DNA of 64,000 bases from Bacteroides caccae (GCF_002222615.2 NZ_CP022412.2:2604001-2668000), one strand, 5' to 3'; shown: positions 45,106-54,846, numbered from the stretch's first letter. Program-made: numbers and translations. The notes: generated from the letters alone by a model not told the origin.

Positions 45106-45590
45106 TAATATCTCATATTTCGGAAGAATTTTAGAAAGCTGTGCTTCATGACTGCTAAAGCATAGCTTTACAATCTCTAAAGCTGTGCTTTAGCAGTTAA
45201 ATAACGCCGCTTTATTTTGCAGACATAAATACAGTAAATACACCTTTTCAGGCTTTTCCACATACACACACACGCATGTATATAATAATGAGTTCTTCTT
45301 CAAATTACCACTAAATTTGAAGAAGAACCTAATAATGTAACTTAAAGTTCAGTTTCCAAAATACTTATGTCAAGTATCTATTTTCTATAATAGCTAAAAA
45401 TTCGGAATAACTTGTTTGAAGGGTAATAGACAACGGTTGTTATGAGTTTCCGCCGTTTTATTCGTTTTTTCTATATTACTATAACATGTGTGCGTGTGTA
45501 GGGGAAGGCCTGAAAAAGTATACTTACTGTACTCGCTCACATTGAAATGTGTTACTGAAGTATATACTTCTACTTAATGAGAAGATCGAA
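45106..45590. repeat. Palindrome-rich intergenic stretch without genes
   Basis: The stretch holds several nested structures. A 20-bp hairpin (45151-45170 with 45178-45197) has one mismatch. Outer arms of about 55 bp (45231-45285 and 45476-45530) are inverted copies at roughly 80% identity. Inside these is a perfect 15-bp hairpin (GTTCTTCTTCAAATT 45292-45306 with 45314-45328). A final palindrome GAAGTATATACTTC occupies 45558-45571. No open frame of note is present. The layout resembles a small non-autonomous element or a highly structured non-coding RNA. Confidence 0.6.
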
Positions 45591-45848
45591 TTATCTTAAA
45601 TTCCTGAAATACGTGCGCACCTTCCTCATAACTTTGACCCCCAACATCACACCGTCGAATATAGCCATGCCCGTATTGAATGAACGCATGATAGCATCTG
45701 CCTTGTTGTTAGCTGGAGCAATGGGGGCAAATATCTCGCGTGTTGTGGCTGTCATTGCTTTTTTCTGGGCATGTATCTCATTCAAAAGCTTCTTTTTGCG
45801 TAGGGATATTTCTTCTAATGTGAATTTCTGTGGTGTTTGCGCACTCAT
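45591..45848 (-). CDS. Small hypothetical protein, third gene of the YtxH cluster
   Basis: This 85-aa protein begins SAQTPQKFTLEEISLRKKKL, has a charged, helical N-terminal half and a mildly hydrophobic segment about 58-72 (FNTGMAIFDGVMLGVKVMRK). I do not recognise a named domain. It starts 3 bases after the holin-like gene stop, so it is cotranscribed with it and with the YtxH gene. A role in envelope stress is plausible only from context. Confidence 0.75.
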   Translation of the reverse strand: MSAQTPQKFTLEEISLRKKKLLNEIHAQKKAMTATTREIFAPIAPANNKADAIMRSFNTGMAIFDGVMLGVKVMRKVRTYFRNLR

Positions 45849-45851
45849 AAT

Positions 45852-46214
45852 TTATTTATTTGAATCAGTTAAAAATAAATTGGCAAGGAAGTTCACCATA
45901 GGAGATATGATGAGTTGCTTGCGGAAAATAATAACAAGAGCGATGAGCAGAACGTTGATGCCTGCTATAATGGCAAAACTTGCCATAAGGCCGCCTACCA
46001 ATGGTTCTAATACATAAGCCAGAGCAAAAAGCAGGTAAAACAGGGCTACCATGCCTAAGATGATAAGTACTAATACCATGATTAACGTTGAAAACAGGAT
46101 AGTCAGTTTTTCCGTTAACTCTAATTTGGTGTATTCTTTTTGAAGTTCTAAATATTTCTTGAACTCGAAAAATAACTGCTGAAAATTCTCAATACTTTTA
46201 TCGTCTGCAAACAT
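45852..46214 (-). CDS. Phage holin superfamily III-like membrane protein
   Basis: This 120-aa protein has an N-terminal helical region (about 1-35), two hydrophobic helices (about 38-62, LTILFSTLIMVLVLIILGMV, and 75-100, GGLMASFAIIAGINVLLIAL) and a short tail. It fits the DUF1469/holin III family of small bacterial membrane proteins, which in bacterial chromosomes are not lytic holins but accompany YtxH-like stress proteins. It lies 32 bases after the YtxH gene. Confidence 0.78.
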   Translation of the reverse strand: MFADDKSIENFQQLFFEFKKYLELQKEYTKLELTEKLTILFSTLIMVLVLIILGMVALFYLLFALAYVLEPLVGGLMASFAIIAGINVLLIALVIIFRKQLIISPMVNFLANLFLTDSNK

Positions 46215-46246
46215 GGTCGCTCTGTTTTAAATCCTTGGTTACTCAC

Positions 46247-46456
46247 TTACTCTGCTATTTCTCCTTTCATTTCGGCTGCAATCTCGTCCACGAGATTTTC
46301 CATTTCACTACGGTTGAGCTTAATCCCTTTTTTACGAAGAATCTCGGCGATCTTGTGACGGGTATCTTCTCCTTTTTCAGGAGCAAATAGAATACCAAGG
46401 GCTGCGCCTACGGCTGCACCACCCAAAAAAGCTGCTAAAACATTCAATCCTTTCAT
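46247..46456 (-). CDS. YtxH domain-containing protein
   Basis: This 69-aa protein has a Gly/Ala-rich membrane helix, LNVLAAFLGGAAVGAALGIL, followed at once by FAPEKGEDTRHKI, the YtxH signature, and an acidic helical tail (NLVDEIAAEMKGEIAE). Family members are general-stress proteins of unknown mechanism. It is first in a three-gene operon with a -7 element at 46489-46496. Confidence 0.88.
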   Translation of the reverse strand: MKGLNVLAAFLGGAAVGAALGILFAPEKGEDTRHKIAEILRKKGIKLNRSEMENLVDEIAAEMKGEIAE

Positions 46457-46488
46457 AATGTATAATGTTTAAAATGATTATGATACAA

Positions 46489-46496
46489 CAAATATA
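46489..46496 (-). promoter_or_regulatory. Bacteroides -7 element for the YtxH operon
   Basis: TATATTTG on the minus strand, 32 bases before the ATG at 46456. Confidence 0.55.
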
Positions 46497-46621
46497 ACAT
46501 TTTTCTTCTAAGGTTGTTCAGTAAAACTAAAAAAAAGTGCATAGTTTTATATTTCTTTTTTTCTTTTATGGTTTAATCTTATTTAACGGACTTTGGAGAC
46601 TAACCAATGGAAGTTAAGGCG

Positions 46622-46629
46622 TACTTTTG
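46622..46629 (+). promoter_or_regulatory. Bacteroides -7 element for the SDR gene
   Basis: TACTTTTG, 27 bases before the ATG at 46657. It overlaps an in-frame TTG at 46627 and so rules against that start. Confidence 0.55.
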
Positions 46630-46656
46630 TCATTCAGTATTTATAATTTAAACATA

Positions 46657-47430
46657 ATGGAAATAAAAACTGTTTTAATTACTGGTGCAACTAGCGGAAT
46701 TGGTAAAGCTTGTGCCTGTAAGTTTGCCAAAGAAGGTTGGAATTTGATTTTGAATGCCCGTGATACTTCAAAGTTGGAGAAGCTGATATATGAGTTGGAA
46801 ATGGAGTGTCCTAAACTGGTGACAAGGCCGCTTATTTGTGATGTACGTGACCGTGAACAGGTGAAGGCTGCACTGGAAAACTTGCCGGCGGACTGGAAAA
46901 CGATTGATCTGTTGATTAACAATGCCGGACTGGTGATCGGAGTGGATAAAGAGTTCGAGGGTAGTCTGGACGAGTGGGACATCATGATTGACACGAATAT
47001 AAAGGGATTGTTGACGATGACGCGTCTTGTGGTTCCCGGTATGATAGAGCGCGGGCGGGGGCATGTGATCAATATCGGTTCTATTGCAGGTGATGCGGCT
47101 TACCCCGGGGGAAGTGTGTACTGTGCGACTAAGGCTGCTGTAAAGGCCCTTTCGGACGGACTTCGGATTGATCTGGTGGATACTCCGCTGAGAGTGACGA
47201 ATATCAAACCGGGTATGGTGGAAACCAACTTCTCGGTGGTGCGTTACCGGGGTGACAAGCAGGCGGCTGATAATTTCTACAAAGGAATTCGCCCGTTGAC
47301 CGGAGAGGATGTGGCTGAGACAGTTTACTTCGCTGCTTCGGCTCCCGAACATATTCAGATTGCGGAAGTGCTTTTAATGCCGACTAATCAGGCAACAGGA
47401 ACGATTTCTTATAAGAAAAAGTCCGAATAA
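46657..47430 (+). CDS. Short-chain dehydrogenase/reductase (SDR family, YdfG-like)
   Basis: This 257-aa NAD(P)-dependent oxidoreductase has the nucleotide loop TGATSGIGKACA, the NNAG motif (LLINNAGLVIG), a catalytic Ser in INIGSIAGDAAYPGG, and YCATKAAVKAL with the Tyr-x-x-x-Lys pair. It most resembles NADP-dependent 3-hydroxy acid (serine-type) dehydrogenases. Its position before the SPOR lipoprotein does not suggest a substrate. Confidence 0.92.
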   Translation: MEIKTVLITGATSGIGKACACKFAKEGWNLILNARDTSKLEKLIYELEMECPKLVTRPLICDVRDREQVKAALENLPADWKTIDLLINNAGLVIGVDKEFEGSLDEWDIMIDTNIKGLLTMTRLVVPGMIERGRGHVINIGSIAGDAAYPGGSVYCATKAAVKALSDGLRIDLVDTPLRVTNIKPGMVETNFSVVRYRGDKQAADNFYKGIRPLTGEDVAETVYFAASAPEHIQIAEVLLMPTNQATGTISYKKKSE

Positions 47431-47545
47431 GCGTTTTTTCGCCGGATTTCTTTGCCGGATGATAAAATTTCTATTATTTTGTTGCCCGAAACTGAATATT
47501 GATAGACGAGAACATGAATTATTAATTAAAACAGAGTATAGGAAT

Positions 47546-48040
47546 ATGAGAAAATTGGTCGTATTAGGAATGGGAGTGTGCTTGGTGCTTGCTTTTGCAT
47601 CTTGTAAATCCAGCGAAAGCGCCTATAAGAAGGCTTACGAGAAAGCAAAACAGCAAGAACTGGCAGAACCGCAAGTGGAAGCTCCGGTTGAGGTGACTCC
47701 GGTAGTGGCAGCTCCTGTGACAACACCTAAAGTAGCAGATACATCGGGTGTACGTCAGGAAAAGGTGACAGTTGTTTCCGGTAATGACGGTTTGAAAGAT
47801 TATAGTGTAGTGGCCGGTAGCTTTGGTGTAAAAGCAAATGCCGAAGGATTGAAAGATTGGCTGGATGCACAAGGTTATCAGGCTACAATCGCATTTAACG
47901 CTGATAAGGCAATGTATCGTGTAATAGTTAGCTCATTTGCTGATAAGGCTGCTGCTGCTGACGCTCGCGATGCTTTCAAGGCTAAGTATCCGAATCGTTC
48001 GGATTTCCAAGGCGCTTGGTTGCTGTATCGTGTATATTGA
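47546..48040 (+). CDS. SPOR domain lipoprotein
   Basis: This 164-aa protein has a lipoprotein signal peptide (RKLVVLGMGVCLVLAFASC, lipidated Cys20), a polar Glu/Pro/Val-rich linker (about 30-75), and a C-terminal SPOR domain (about 88-164: YSVVAGSFGVKANAEGLKDW and YRVIVSSFADKAAAADARDA). SPOR domains bind denuded septal peptidoglycan, so the protein probably marks or serves the division site from the outer membrane. The ATG at 47546 is chosen because the signal peptide starts there. Confidence 0.88.
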   Translation: MRKLVVLGMGVCLVLAFASCKSSESAYKKAYEKAKQQELAEPQVEAPVEVTPVVAAPVTTPKVADTSGVRQEKVTVVSGNDGLKDYSVVAGSFGVKANAEGLKDWLDAQGYQATIAFNADKAMYRVIVSSFADKAAAADARDAFKAKYPNRSDFQGAWLLYRVY

Positions 48041-48094
48041 TTTCTTTTTGGTAATATATATTGGGAAGAACCAACGTTTTTTCCGAATAAGAAG

Positions 48095-48122
48095 GCGGTA
48101 ACTGGGAAGTTACTGCTTTTTT
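48095..48122 (+). terminator. Terminator after the SPOR gene
   Basis: GCGGTAACT (48095-48103) pairs with AGTTACTGC (48108-48116) around GGGA, followed by six T. Confidence 0.8.
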
Positions 48123-48221
48123 GTTGAGAGAGAAAATGATGTTTCGTTTAGATATTTTTATCATTCTACTAAAAGAAGTTATAAATGTAGGTGGGGAAAC
48201 TTTTATAGCAAAGAAAGTTTT

Positions 48222-48229
48222 TACTTTTG
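48222..48229 (+). promoter_or_regulatory. Bacteroides -7 element for the PAPS-sulfotransferase operon
   Basis: TACTTTTG, 62 bases before the cysQ ATG. It is the only good match upstream of this seven-gene run. Confidence 0.5.
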
Positions 48230-48291
48230 TCAACTCTTAATTTAGAGGATTTACAGCCTTGATATTAGTGAGGTGTTAATAAAGGAATTAA

Positions 48292-49116
48292 ATGGAACAA
48301 AAATATGTAATGGCTGCTATCGATGCAGCATTGAAAGCCGGTGAAAACATACTTTCTATTTATGATGATCCGGCATCGGACTTCGAGATAGAGAGAAAGG
48401 CTGATAATTCTCCTCTGACAATAGCAGACAGGAAAGCGCACGAAGCGATTGTGGCTATTTTGAACGATACTCCTTTTCCTGTTCTTAGTGAAGAAGGAAA
48501 GCATCTGGATTATGAGGTTCGCCGCAAATGGGATACTTTGTGGATTGTTGACCCTCTGGATGGAACAAAGGAATTTATTAAACACAATGGAGAATTTACG
48601 GTAAATATAGCCCTGGTGCAGAATTCAGTACCTGTGTTAGGCGTTATTTATGTGCCTGTAAAGAGAGTGCTTTACTTTGCTGTGGAAGGTATAGGAGCCT
48701 ATAAGTGCTCCGGTATTGTCGCTCCGGTAGGGAAAGGGACGACATTACAACAGATGATAAAAGAGTCGGAGCTGATGCCTTTAGAGGATGTACGTGATCA
48801 TTTTATTGTTGTTGCTTCACGTTCGCACCTGTCACCTGAAACGGAAACATATATCGCTGACTTGAAGAAGAAACATGGCAGTGTCGAACTGATATCAAGT
48901 GGAAGTTCCATTAAAATCTGTCTGGTTGCAGAAGGTAGTGCGGATGTGTATCCGCGTTTCGCTCCGACAATGGAGTGGGATACAGCTGCCGGACATGCGA
49001 TAGCGCGTGCCGCCGGAATGGAAGTGTATCAAGCCGGAAAGGACGAACCTCTACGATATAACAAGGAGGATTTATTGAATCCGTGGTTTATCGTCGAGCC
49101 AAAAAGAAAACACTAA
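48292..49116 (+). CDS. cysQ: 3'(2'),5'-bisphosphate nucleotidase
   Basis: This 274-aa magnesium-dependent phosphatase hydrolyses 3'-phosphoadenosine-5'-phosphate (PAP), the inhibitory by-product of sulfotransferases. The inositol-monophosphatase-fold motifs are all present: DNSPLTIADRKAHE, VLSEEGK, WIVDPLDGTKEFIK (metal-binding DPLDGT) and EWDTAAGHAIARAAG. It is first in the operon, and the permease start follows 11 bases after its stop. Confidence 0.94.
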   Translation: MEQKYVMAAIDAALKAGENILSIYDDPASDFEIERKADNSPLTIADRKAHEAIVAILNDTPFPVLSEEGKHLDYEVRRKWDTLWIVDPLDGTKEFIKHNGEFTVNIALVQNSVPVLGVIYVPVKRVLYFAVEGIGAYKCSGIVAPVGKGTTLQQMIKESELMPLEDVRDHFIVVASRSHLSPETETYIADLKKKHGSVELISSGSSIKICLVAEGSADVYPRFAPTMEWDTAAGHAIARAAGMEVYQAGKDEPLRYNKEDLLNPWFIVEPKRKH

Positions 49117-49127
49117 TTAATGTTTAT

Positions 49128-50681
49128 ATGACATTTGAAATTGTATTTGTACTGTTGTCGTTATTAGGAATGGTAGCTGCTTTGGTCGCTGACAAAATGC
49201 GTCCGGGCATGATACTTTTTTCGGTAGTGGTCTTGTTTTTGTGTGCCGGTATTCTGACCCCGAAAGAAATGCTGGAAGGGTTCAGTAATAAGGGCATGAT
49301 TACCGTTGCCCTACTGTTTCTGGTAAGTGAAGGTATCCGCCAATCGGGTACATTAGGGCAAGTGATAAAGAAATTGCTTCCACAGGGCAAGACGTCGGTG
49401 TTTAAAGCACAGTTGCGTATCTTACCTTCGGTGGCTTTCATTTCCGCTTTCCTGAATAATACTCCTGTTGTGGTTATCTTCGCCCCGATTATCAAACATT
49501 GGGCGAAATCGGTTAATCTCCCGGCAACAAAATTCCTGATTCCTCTTTCTTATGTGACTATTCTTGGTGGTATTTGTACGTTGATCGGTACTTCTACCAA
49601 TCTGGTAGTGCACGGAATGATTTTAGAAGCCGGTTTTGAAGGTTTCTCCATGTTCGAACTGGGAAAGGTCGGCATTTTTATTGCTGTTGCCGGAATTGTT
49701 TATCTTTTCCTTTTCTCCAAACGACTTTTGCCGGATGCTCGTCCTGATACGGCTGTGCCGGATGAGGAAATGGAAGAGGGGGAGAAATTGCATCGGGTGG
49801 AAGCGGTGTTAGGGGCACGTTTCCCCGGTATCAATAAGAAGTTGAGTGATTTTAATTTCCAGCGTCATTATGGAGCGGAAGTAAAGGAGATCAAGACACG
49901 TAGCGGACAGCGGTTCGTAACTAATCTGAATGAAGTGGTGCTACGTGAAGGAGATACGCTTGTTGTAATGGCTGATGATACCTTTATTCCTACATGGGGG
50001 GAGTCTTCTGTGTTTGTGTTGCTGACAAACGGAAATGACCCTGATACCGCAGGAAAGAAAAAACGCTGGCTAGCTCTGATTTTATTGGTGTTGATGATTG
50101 TCGGTGCTACGATCGGTGAATTGCCGGTGACAAAAGAGATGTTTCCGGATATCAAACTGGATATGTTCTTTTTTGTGTCTATCACCACCATTGTTATGGC
50201 GTGGACGAACCTGTTTCCTGCCCGTAAATATACAAAATACATTTCGTGGGATATCTTGATTACGATTGCTTGTGCATTTGCAATCAGTAAGGCTATGGTG
50301 AATTCGGGAGTGGCTGATAGTGTTGCGAAGTTCATTATCGGGTTGAGCGATGATTACGGTCCGCACGTGTTGCTTGCCATGTTGTTTATCATCACGAACC
50401 TGTTTACGGAGTTGATTACGAATAATGCGGCGGCAGCATTGGCATTCCCATTGGCCCTGTCGATTGCAGCGCAGTTGGGAGTCAGTCCGACGCCTTTCTT
50501 TGTTGTGATCTGTATGGCTGCTTCAGCCAGTTTCTCTACACCTATCGGTTATCAGACTAATCTGATTGTGCAAGGTATCGGCAACTATAAATTTATGGAC
50601 TTTGTTCGTATCGGTTTGCCGCTCAATATCATAACCTTTATAATCTCTGTTATTCTGATTCCGATGATCTGGAACTTTTAA
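49128..50681 (+). CDS. SLC13/DASS-family permease with TrkA-C domain, probable sulfate importer
   Basis: This 517-aa protein has about 11 membrane helices split by a soluble TrkA-C (RCK_C) domain at about 220-300 (GAEVKEIKTRSGQRFVTNLN, then VLREGDTLVVMADD). SFLNNTPVVVIFAPI-like (SAFLNNTPVVVIFAP) and ITNNAAAALAFPLALSIA carry the two NNT/NNA hairpins that bind sodium and anion in this family. Position between cysQ and cysC makes sulfate the likely substrate. The ATG at 49128 is preferred to an in-frame start at 49083 inside cysQ. Confidence 0.9.
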   Translation: MTFEIVFVLLSLLGMVAALVADKMRPGMILFSVVVLFLCAGILTPKEMLEGFSNKGMITVALLFLVSEGIRQSGTLGQVIKKLLPQGKTSVFKAQLRILPSVAFISAFLNNTPVVVIFAPIIKHWAKSVNLPATKFLIPLSYVTILGGICTLIGTSTNLVVHGMILEAGFEGFSMFELGKVGIFIAVAGIVYLFLFSKRLLPDARPDTAVPDEEMEEGEKLHRVEAVLGARFPGINKKLSDFNFQRHYGAEVKEIKTRSGQRFVTNLNEVVLREGDTLVVMADDTFIPTWGESSVFVLLTNGNDPDTAGKKKRWLALILLVLMIVGATIGELPVTKEMFPDIKLDMFFFVSITTIVMAWTNLFPARKYTKYISWDILITIACAFAISKAMVNSGVADSVAKFIIGLSDDYGPHVLLAMLFIITNLFTELITNNAAAALAFPLALSIAAQLGVSPTPFFVVICMAASASFSTPIGYQTNLIVQGIGNYKFMDFVRIGLPLNIITFIISVILIPMIWNF

Positions 50682-50697
50682 TAAAACGAATTTATAA

Positions 50698-51306
50698 ATG
50701 GAAGAAAAGAATCATATATATCCTATATTTGACCGCATGATGACACGGCAGGACAAAGAGGAACTTTTGGGGCAACATAGTGTGATGATCTGGTTTACCG
50801 GATTGAGCGGATCGGGCAAAAGTACGATTGCTATCGCACTGGAGCGTGAACTTCATAAGCGAGGATTGCTTTGCCGTATCCTTGACGGGGATAATATTCG
50901 TAGTGGTATCAATAATAACCTCGGATTTTCCGAAACTGACCGGGTGGAGAATATCCGTCGCATAGCTGAGGTCTCAAAGCTCTTTTTGGATAGTGGCATT
51001 ATTACAATTGCGGCATTCATCAGTCCTAATAACGATATCCGGGAAATGGCTGCAAATATTATCGGTAAGGATGACTTTCTGGAGATTTTTGTGAGTACCC
51101 CGTTGGAGGAGTGCGAGAAACGAGATGTGAAAGGGCTTTATGCCAAGGCACGTAAGGGGGAAATCCGGAATTTTACCGGAATTTCTGCACCGTTTGAGGT
51201 TCCCGAACATCCGGCATTGTCATTGGATACTTCCAAACTGACACTGGAAGAATCGGTGAATTGCTTGTTGGAGCTGGTTTTGCCCAAAGTAAAAAGAAGT
51301 GTTTAG
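50698..51306 (+). CDS. cysC: Adenylylsulfate (APS) kinase
   Basis: This 202-aa kinase phosphorylates APS to PAPS. The Walker A loop is GLSGSGKST (about 35-43), RILDGDNIRSGINNNLGFSE is the APS-binding segment, and IAAFISPNNDIREMA and GLYAKARKGEIRNFTGI follow the family order. It is a stand-alone kinase, not fused to CysN as in some proteobacteria. It lies 16 bases after the permease. Confidence 0.95.
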   Translation: MEEKNHIYPIFDRMMTRQDKEELLGQHSVMIWFTGLSGSGKSTIAIALERELHKRGLLCRILDGDNIRSGINNNLGFSETDRVENIRRIAEVSKLFLDSGIITIAAFISPNNDIREMAANIIGKDDFLEIFVSTPLEECEKRDVKGLYAKARKGEIRNFTGISAPFEVPEHPALSLDTSKLTLEESVNCLLELVLPKVKRSV

Positions 51307-51333
51307 TAGAAGAATAAAATCATTATTTTAGTA

Positions 51334-52242
51334 ATGGAAGAATATAAATTAAGCCACTTGAAAGAACTCGAAGCCGAGTCTATTCATATCATCCGCGAAG
51401 TGGCGGCGGAATTTGAGAATCCGGTGATGCTTTATAGTATTGGAAAGGATTCTTCTGTAATGGTACGCTTGGCTGAAAAAGCGTTTTATCCGGGTAAAGT
51501 ACCATTCCCGTTGATGCATATTGATTCGAAATGGAAATTCAAGGAGATGATTCAGTTCCGTGATGAGTATGCGAAGAAATATGGATGGAACCTGATCGTA
51601 GAAAGTAATATGGAGGCTTTTCATGCAGGGGTAGGACCTTTTACACATGGAAGTAAAGTGCATACGGACTTGATGAAAACACAGGCGTTGCTTCATGCAC
51701 TGGATAAGTATAAGTTTGACGCTGCTTTTGGCGGTGCACGCCGTGATGAGGAAAAATCGCGTGCGAAAGAACGTATCTTCTCTTTCCGGGATAAGTTTCA
51801 CCAGTGGGACCCGAAAAATCAACGTCCGGAATTGTGGGATATTTATAATGCCCGCGTACATAAAGGAGAAAGTATCCGTGTGTTCCCATTGAGCAACTGG
51901 ACGGAATTGGATATATGGCAGTATATCCGTTTGGAGAATATTCCGATTGTTCCGTTATATTATGCGAAAGAACGTCCGGTGGTGCAAATGGATGGCAACC
52001 TGATAATGGCGGATGATGATCGTCTGCCGGAAAAATATCGCGACCGGATTGAAATGAAGATGGTTCGCTTCCGTACATTAGGTTGTTGGCCGCTGACGGG
52101 TGCTGTGGAAAGTGGTGCCGCTACGATTGAAGAAATCGTGGAGGAGATGATGACTACTACCAAGAGTGAACGGACGACTCGTGTGATTGACTTTGATCAG
52201 GACGCGAGTATGGAACAGAAGAAACGTGAAGGATACTTTTAA
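51334..52242 (+). CDS. cysD: Sulfate adenylyltransferase subunit 2
   Basis: This 302-aa ATP pyrophosphatase makes APS from ATP and sulfate together with CysN. The PP-loop is [18 protein letters not shown], and [20 protein letters not shown] and [17 protein letters not shown] are family-specific. It lies 27 bases after cysC and 12 before cysN. Confidence 0.96.
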   Translation: MEEYKLSHLKELEAESIHIIREVAAEFENPVMLYSIGKDSSVMVRLAEKAFYPGKVPFPLMHIDSKWKFKEMIQFRDEYAKKYGWNLIVESNMEAFHAGVGPFTHGSKVHTDLMKTQALLHALDKYKFDAAFGGARRDEEKSRAKERIFSFRDKFHQWDPKNQRPELWDIYNARVHKGESIRVFPLSNWTELDIWQYIRLENIPIVPLYYAKERPVVQMDGNLIMADDDRLPEKYRDRIEMKMVRFRTLGCWPLTGAVESGAATIEEIVEEMMTTTKSERTTRVIDFDQDASMEQKKREGYF

Positions 52243-52254
52243 TTGTAATTAGTG

Positions 52255-53715
52255 ATGGCAGATAATAAATTAGATATAAAGGCTTTTCTGGATAAAGATG
52301 AACAGAAAGACTTGCTGAGGCTGTTGACAGCCGGTTCGGTGGATGATGGAAAATCGACATTGATCGGTCGCTTGCTGTTTGACAGCAAGAAATTGTATGA
52401 GGACCAGTTGGATGCGCTGGAACGCGACAGTAAACGTGTAGGAAATGCAGGTGAGCATATCGACTATGCATTGCTGCTCGATGGATTGAAGGCTGAACGC
52501 GAACAAGGTATTACAATTGATGTGGCTTATCGCTACTTCTCCACCAATGGACGTAAATTTATCATTGCGGACACTCCGGGACATGAGCAGTACACCCGTA
52601 ATATGATTACCGGCGGCTCTACGGCAAATCTGGCAATTATTCTGGTGGATGCACGCACAGGAGTGATTACACAGACTCGCCGCCATACTTTCCTGGTGTC
52701 TTTACTGGGTATCAAACATGTGGTATTGGCGGTCAATAAAATGGACTTGGTGGATTTTTCGGAAGAGCGTTTCAATGAGATTGTTGCGGAGTATAAGAAA
52801 TTTGTATCTCCACTGGGAATCCCTGATGTAAACTGTATTCCGCTTTCCGCATTGGACGGTGATAATGTAGTGGATAAGTCGGAGCGTACTCCGTGGTACA
52901 AGGGGACTTCTTTACTTGATTTCCTTGAAACTGTTCATATTGACAATGACCATAATTTGGAGGATTTTCGTTTCCCGGTGCAGTATGTGCTGCGTCCGAA
53001 TTTGGATTTTAGAGGTTTTTGTGGTAAGGTGGCTTCGGGTATTGTTCGTAAGGGGGATACAGTAATGGCGTTGCCTTCAGGAAAGACGTCCAAAGTGAAG
53101 AGTATCGTGACTTATGACGGTGAGTTGGACTATGCTTTCCCTCCACAGTCGGTTACACTGACACTGGAAGATGAAATTGATGTATCCCGTGGTGAAATGC
53201 TGGTACATCCCGATAACTTGCCGATTGTTGACCGTAACTTTGAAGCAATGTTGGTATGGATGGATGAGGAGCCAATGGATATAAATAAATCGTTCTTTAT
53301 CAAACAGACAACAAATCTGAGTCGTACGCGCATTGATACGATTAAGTATAAGGTGGATGTGAACACAATGGAACATCTGTCGCCGGACAATGGACAGTTG
53401 ACAAAAGAGACTCTGCCTTTGCAATTGAATCAGATTGCCTGCGTGGTGCTGACAACCGCGAAAGAGTTATTCTTTGATCCTTATAAGAAGAATAAATCAT
53501 GTGGCTCATTTATCCTGATCGACCCGATTACCAACAATACTTCTGCGGTAGGTATGATTATCGATCGGGTGGAAATGAAGGATATGAGCAATACGGATGA
53601 TATTCCTGTATTGGATCTGTCGAAGTTGGGAATCGCCCCCGAACATTATGAAGCAGTAGAAAAGGCGGTGAAAGAACTGGAACGCCAGGGTTTTGCCGTG
53701 AAAATAATAAAATAA
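52255..53715 (+). CDS. cysN: Sulfate adenylyltransferase subunit 1 (GTPase)
   Basis: This 486-aa EF-Tu-like GTPase drives APS synthesis. Its G1 motif is GSVDDGKST (about 27-35), G3 is [12 protein letters not shown], and G4 is NKMDLVDF; two beta-barrel domains follow. I chose the ATG at 52255 (MADNKLDIK) over the adjacent GTG at 52252. Here it supplies APS to the separate CysC kinase and so PAPS to the sulfotransferase 6 bases downstream. Confidence 0.96.
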   Translation: MADNKLDIKAFLDKDEQKDLLRLLTAGSVDDGKSTLIGRLLFDSKKLYEDQLDALERDSKRVGNAGEHIDYALLLDGLKAEREQGITIDVAYRYFSTNGRKFIIADTPGHEQYTRNMITGGSTANLAIILVDARTGVITQTRRHTFLVSLLGIKHVVLAVNKMDLVDFSEERFNEIVAEYKKFVSPLGIPDVNCIPLSALDGDNVVDKSERTPWYKGTSLLDFLETVHIDNDHNLEDFRFPVQYVLRPNLDFRGFCGKVASGIVRKGDTVMALPSGKTSKVKSIVTYDGELDYAFPPQSVTLTLEDEIDVSRGEMLVHPDNLPIVDRNFEAMLVWMDEEPMDINKSFFIKQTTNLSRTRIDTIKYKVDVNTMEHLSPDNGQLTKETLPLQLNQIACVVLTTAKELFFDPYKKNKSCGSFILIDPITNNTSAVGMIIDRVEMKDMSNTDDIPVLDLSKLGIAPEHYEAVEKAVKELERQGFAVKIIK

Positions 53716-53721
53716 GAAAGT

Positions 53722-54828
53722 ATGGGATTACTCGAATTTAATAAACTTCCGATCAATACATTGGTAGGTGCCGACTGGAAAACTTTTAAAGCAATTACTG
53801 CCGGTCGTGAAATTGATGCAGCCTATAAGGGTAAGTACCGATTGACAAAGGCTGTATGCCGATTGCTTTCTCCATTGGCCTCATTGCAGGACAAACGTTA
53901 TGAGAAGTTGTTGGCGAATCAACCGCTGGAGCATGATCCGGTGTTTATTTTGGGGCACTGGCGGAGCGGAACTACTTTTGTGCATAATGTATTCTCCTGT
54001 GATAAGCATTTTGGCTATAATACGACCTATCAGACCGTGTTTCCTCATTTGATGATGTGGGGACAGCCTTTCTTCAAGAAGAATATGAGTTGGCTGATGC
54101 CGGATAAACGTCCGACGGACAACATGGAGCTGGCAGTAGACCTGCCGCAGGAAGAAGAATTTGCACTGGCAAACATGATGCCTTATACTTATTATAATTT
54201 TTGGTTCTTGCCGAAATATCAACAGGAATATGCTGACAAGTATCTGTTGTTTGACAATATCTCGGATGCGGAGTTGAAGGTGTTTGAAGAAGTATTTACG
54301 AAGTTGATAAAGGTTTCTTTGTGGAATACTCATGGTACGCAATTCCTTAGCAAGAATCCGCCTCATACCGGTAGAGTGAGGGAACTGGTGAAAATGTTCC
54401 CGAATGCTAAGTTTATTTATCTGATGCGCAATCCGTATACGGTATTTGAATCTACACGCAGTTTCTTTACAAATACGATCCAACCGTTAAAATTGCAGGA
54501 TATCGGAAATGAACAATTAGAGGAAAATATCCTTTCTATCTATGCGAAACTCTATCATAAATATGAATCGGACAAGCAGTTTATTCCTGAGGGTAATCTG
54601 AGGGAAGTGAAGTTTGAGGATTTCGAAGCCGATGCAATGGGAATGACGGAGGATATTTATAAGTCACTCTCTATTCCCGGATTTGCCGAAGCGCGTGGAG
54701 ATATTGAAAAATATGTCGGCGGTAAGAAAGGATATAAAAAGAATAAATATAAATATGATGACCGGACAATTCGATTGGTAGAAGAAAACTGGGGTTTTGC
54801 TTTGAAACAATGGGATTATAATTTATAA
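53722..54828 (+). CDS. PAPS-dependent sulfotransferase, probably steroid-type
   Basis: This 368-aa cytosolic enzyme transfers a sulfonate from PAPS to a hydroxyl acceptor. FILGHWRSGTTFVHN (about 76-89) is the 5'-phosphosulfate loop, KNPPHTGRVRELV precedes the 3'-phosphate site, and FIYLMRNPYTVFESTRSFF (about 231-249) is that site. It is the only acceptor-using gene in an operon dedicated to PAPS. From memory, the same gene order surrounds B. thetaiotaomicron BT_0416, reported to sulfonate cholesterol and other steroids, so a steroid acceptor is the leading hypothesis. Confidence 0.92.
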   Translation: MGLLEFNKLPINTLVGADWKTFKAITAGREIDAAYKGKYRLTKAVCRLLSPLASLQDKRYEKLLANQPLEHDPVFILGHWRSGTTFVHNVFSCDKHFGYNTTYQTVFPHLMMWGQPFFKKNMSWLMPDKRPTDNMELAVDLPQEEEFALANMMPYTYYNFWFLPKYQQEYADKYLLFDNISDAELKVFEEVFTKLIKVSLWNTHGTQFLSKNPPHTGRVRELVKMFPNAKFIYLMRNPYTVFESTRSFFTNTIQPLKLQDIGNEQLEENILSIYAKLYHKYESDKQFIPEGNLREVKFEDFEADAMGMTEDIYKSLSIPGFAEARGDIEKYVGGKKGYKKNKYKYDDRTIRLVEENWGFALKQWDYNL

Positions 54829-54846
54829 AAGAAAGGAAAGGTATTA

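Noticed and set aside
45577-46017. A 146-codon plus-strand frame over the holin-like genes
   Set aside because: It overlaps two well-spaced minus-strand genes with sensible membrane helices and has no promoter.
45852-46214. Prophage remnant suggested by the holin-like gene
   Set aside because: No other phage genes are present, and this family pairs with YtxH in bacterial chromosomes.
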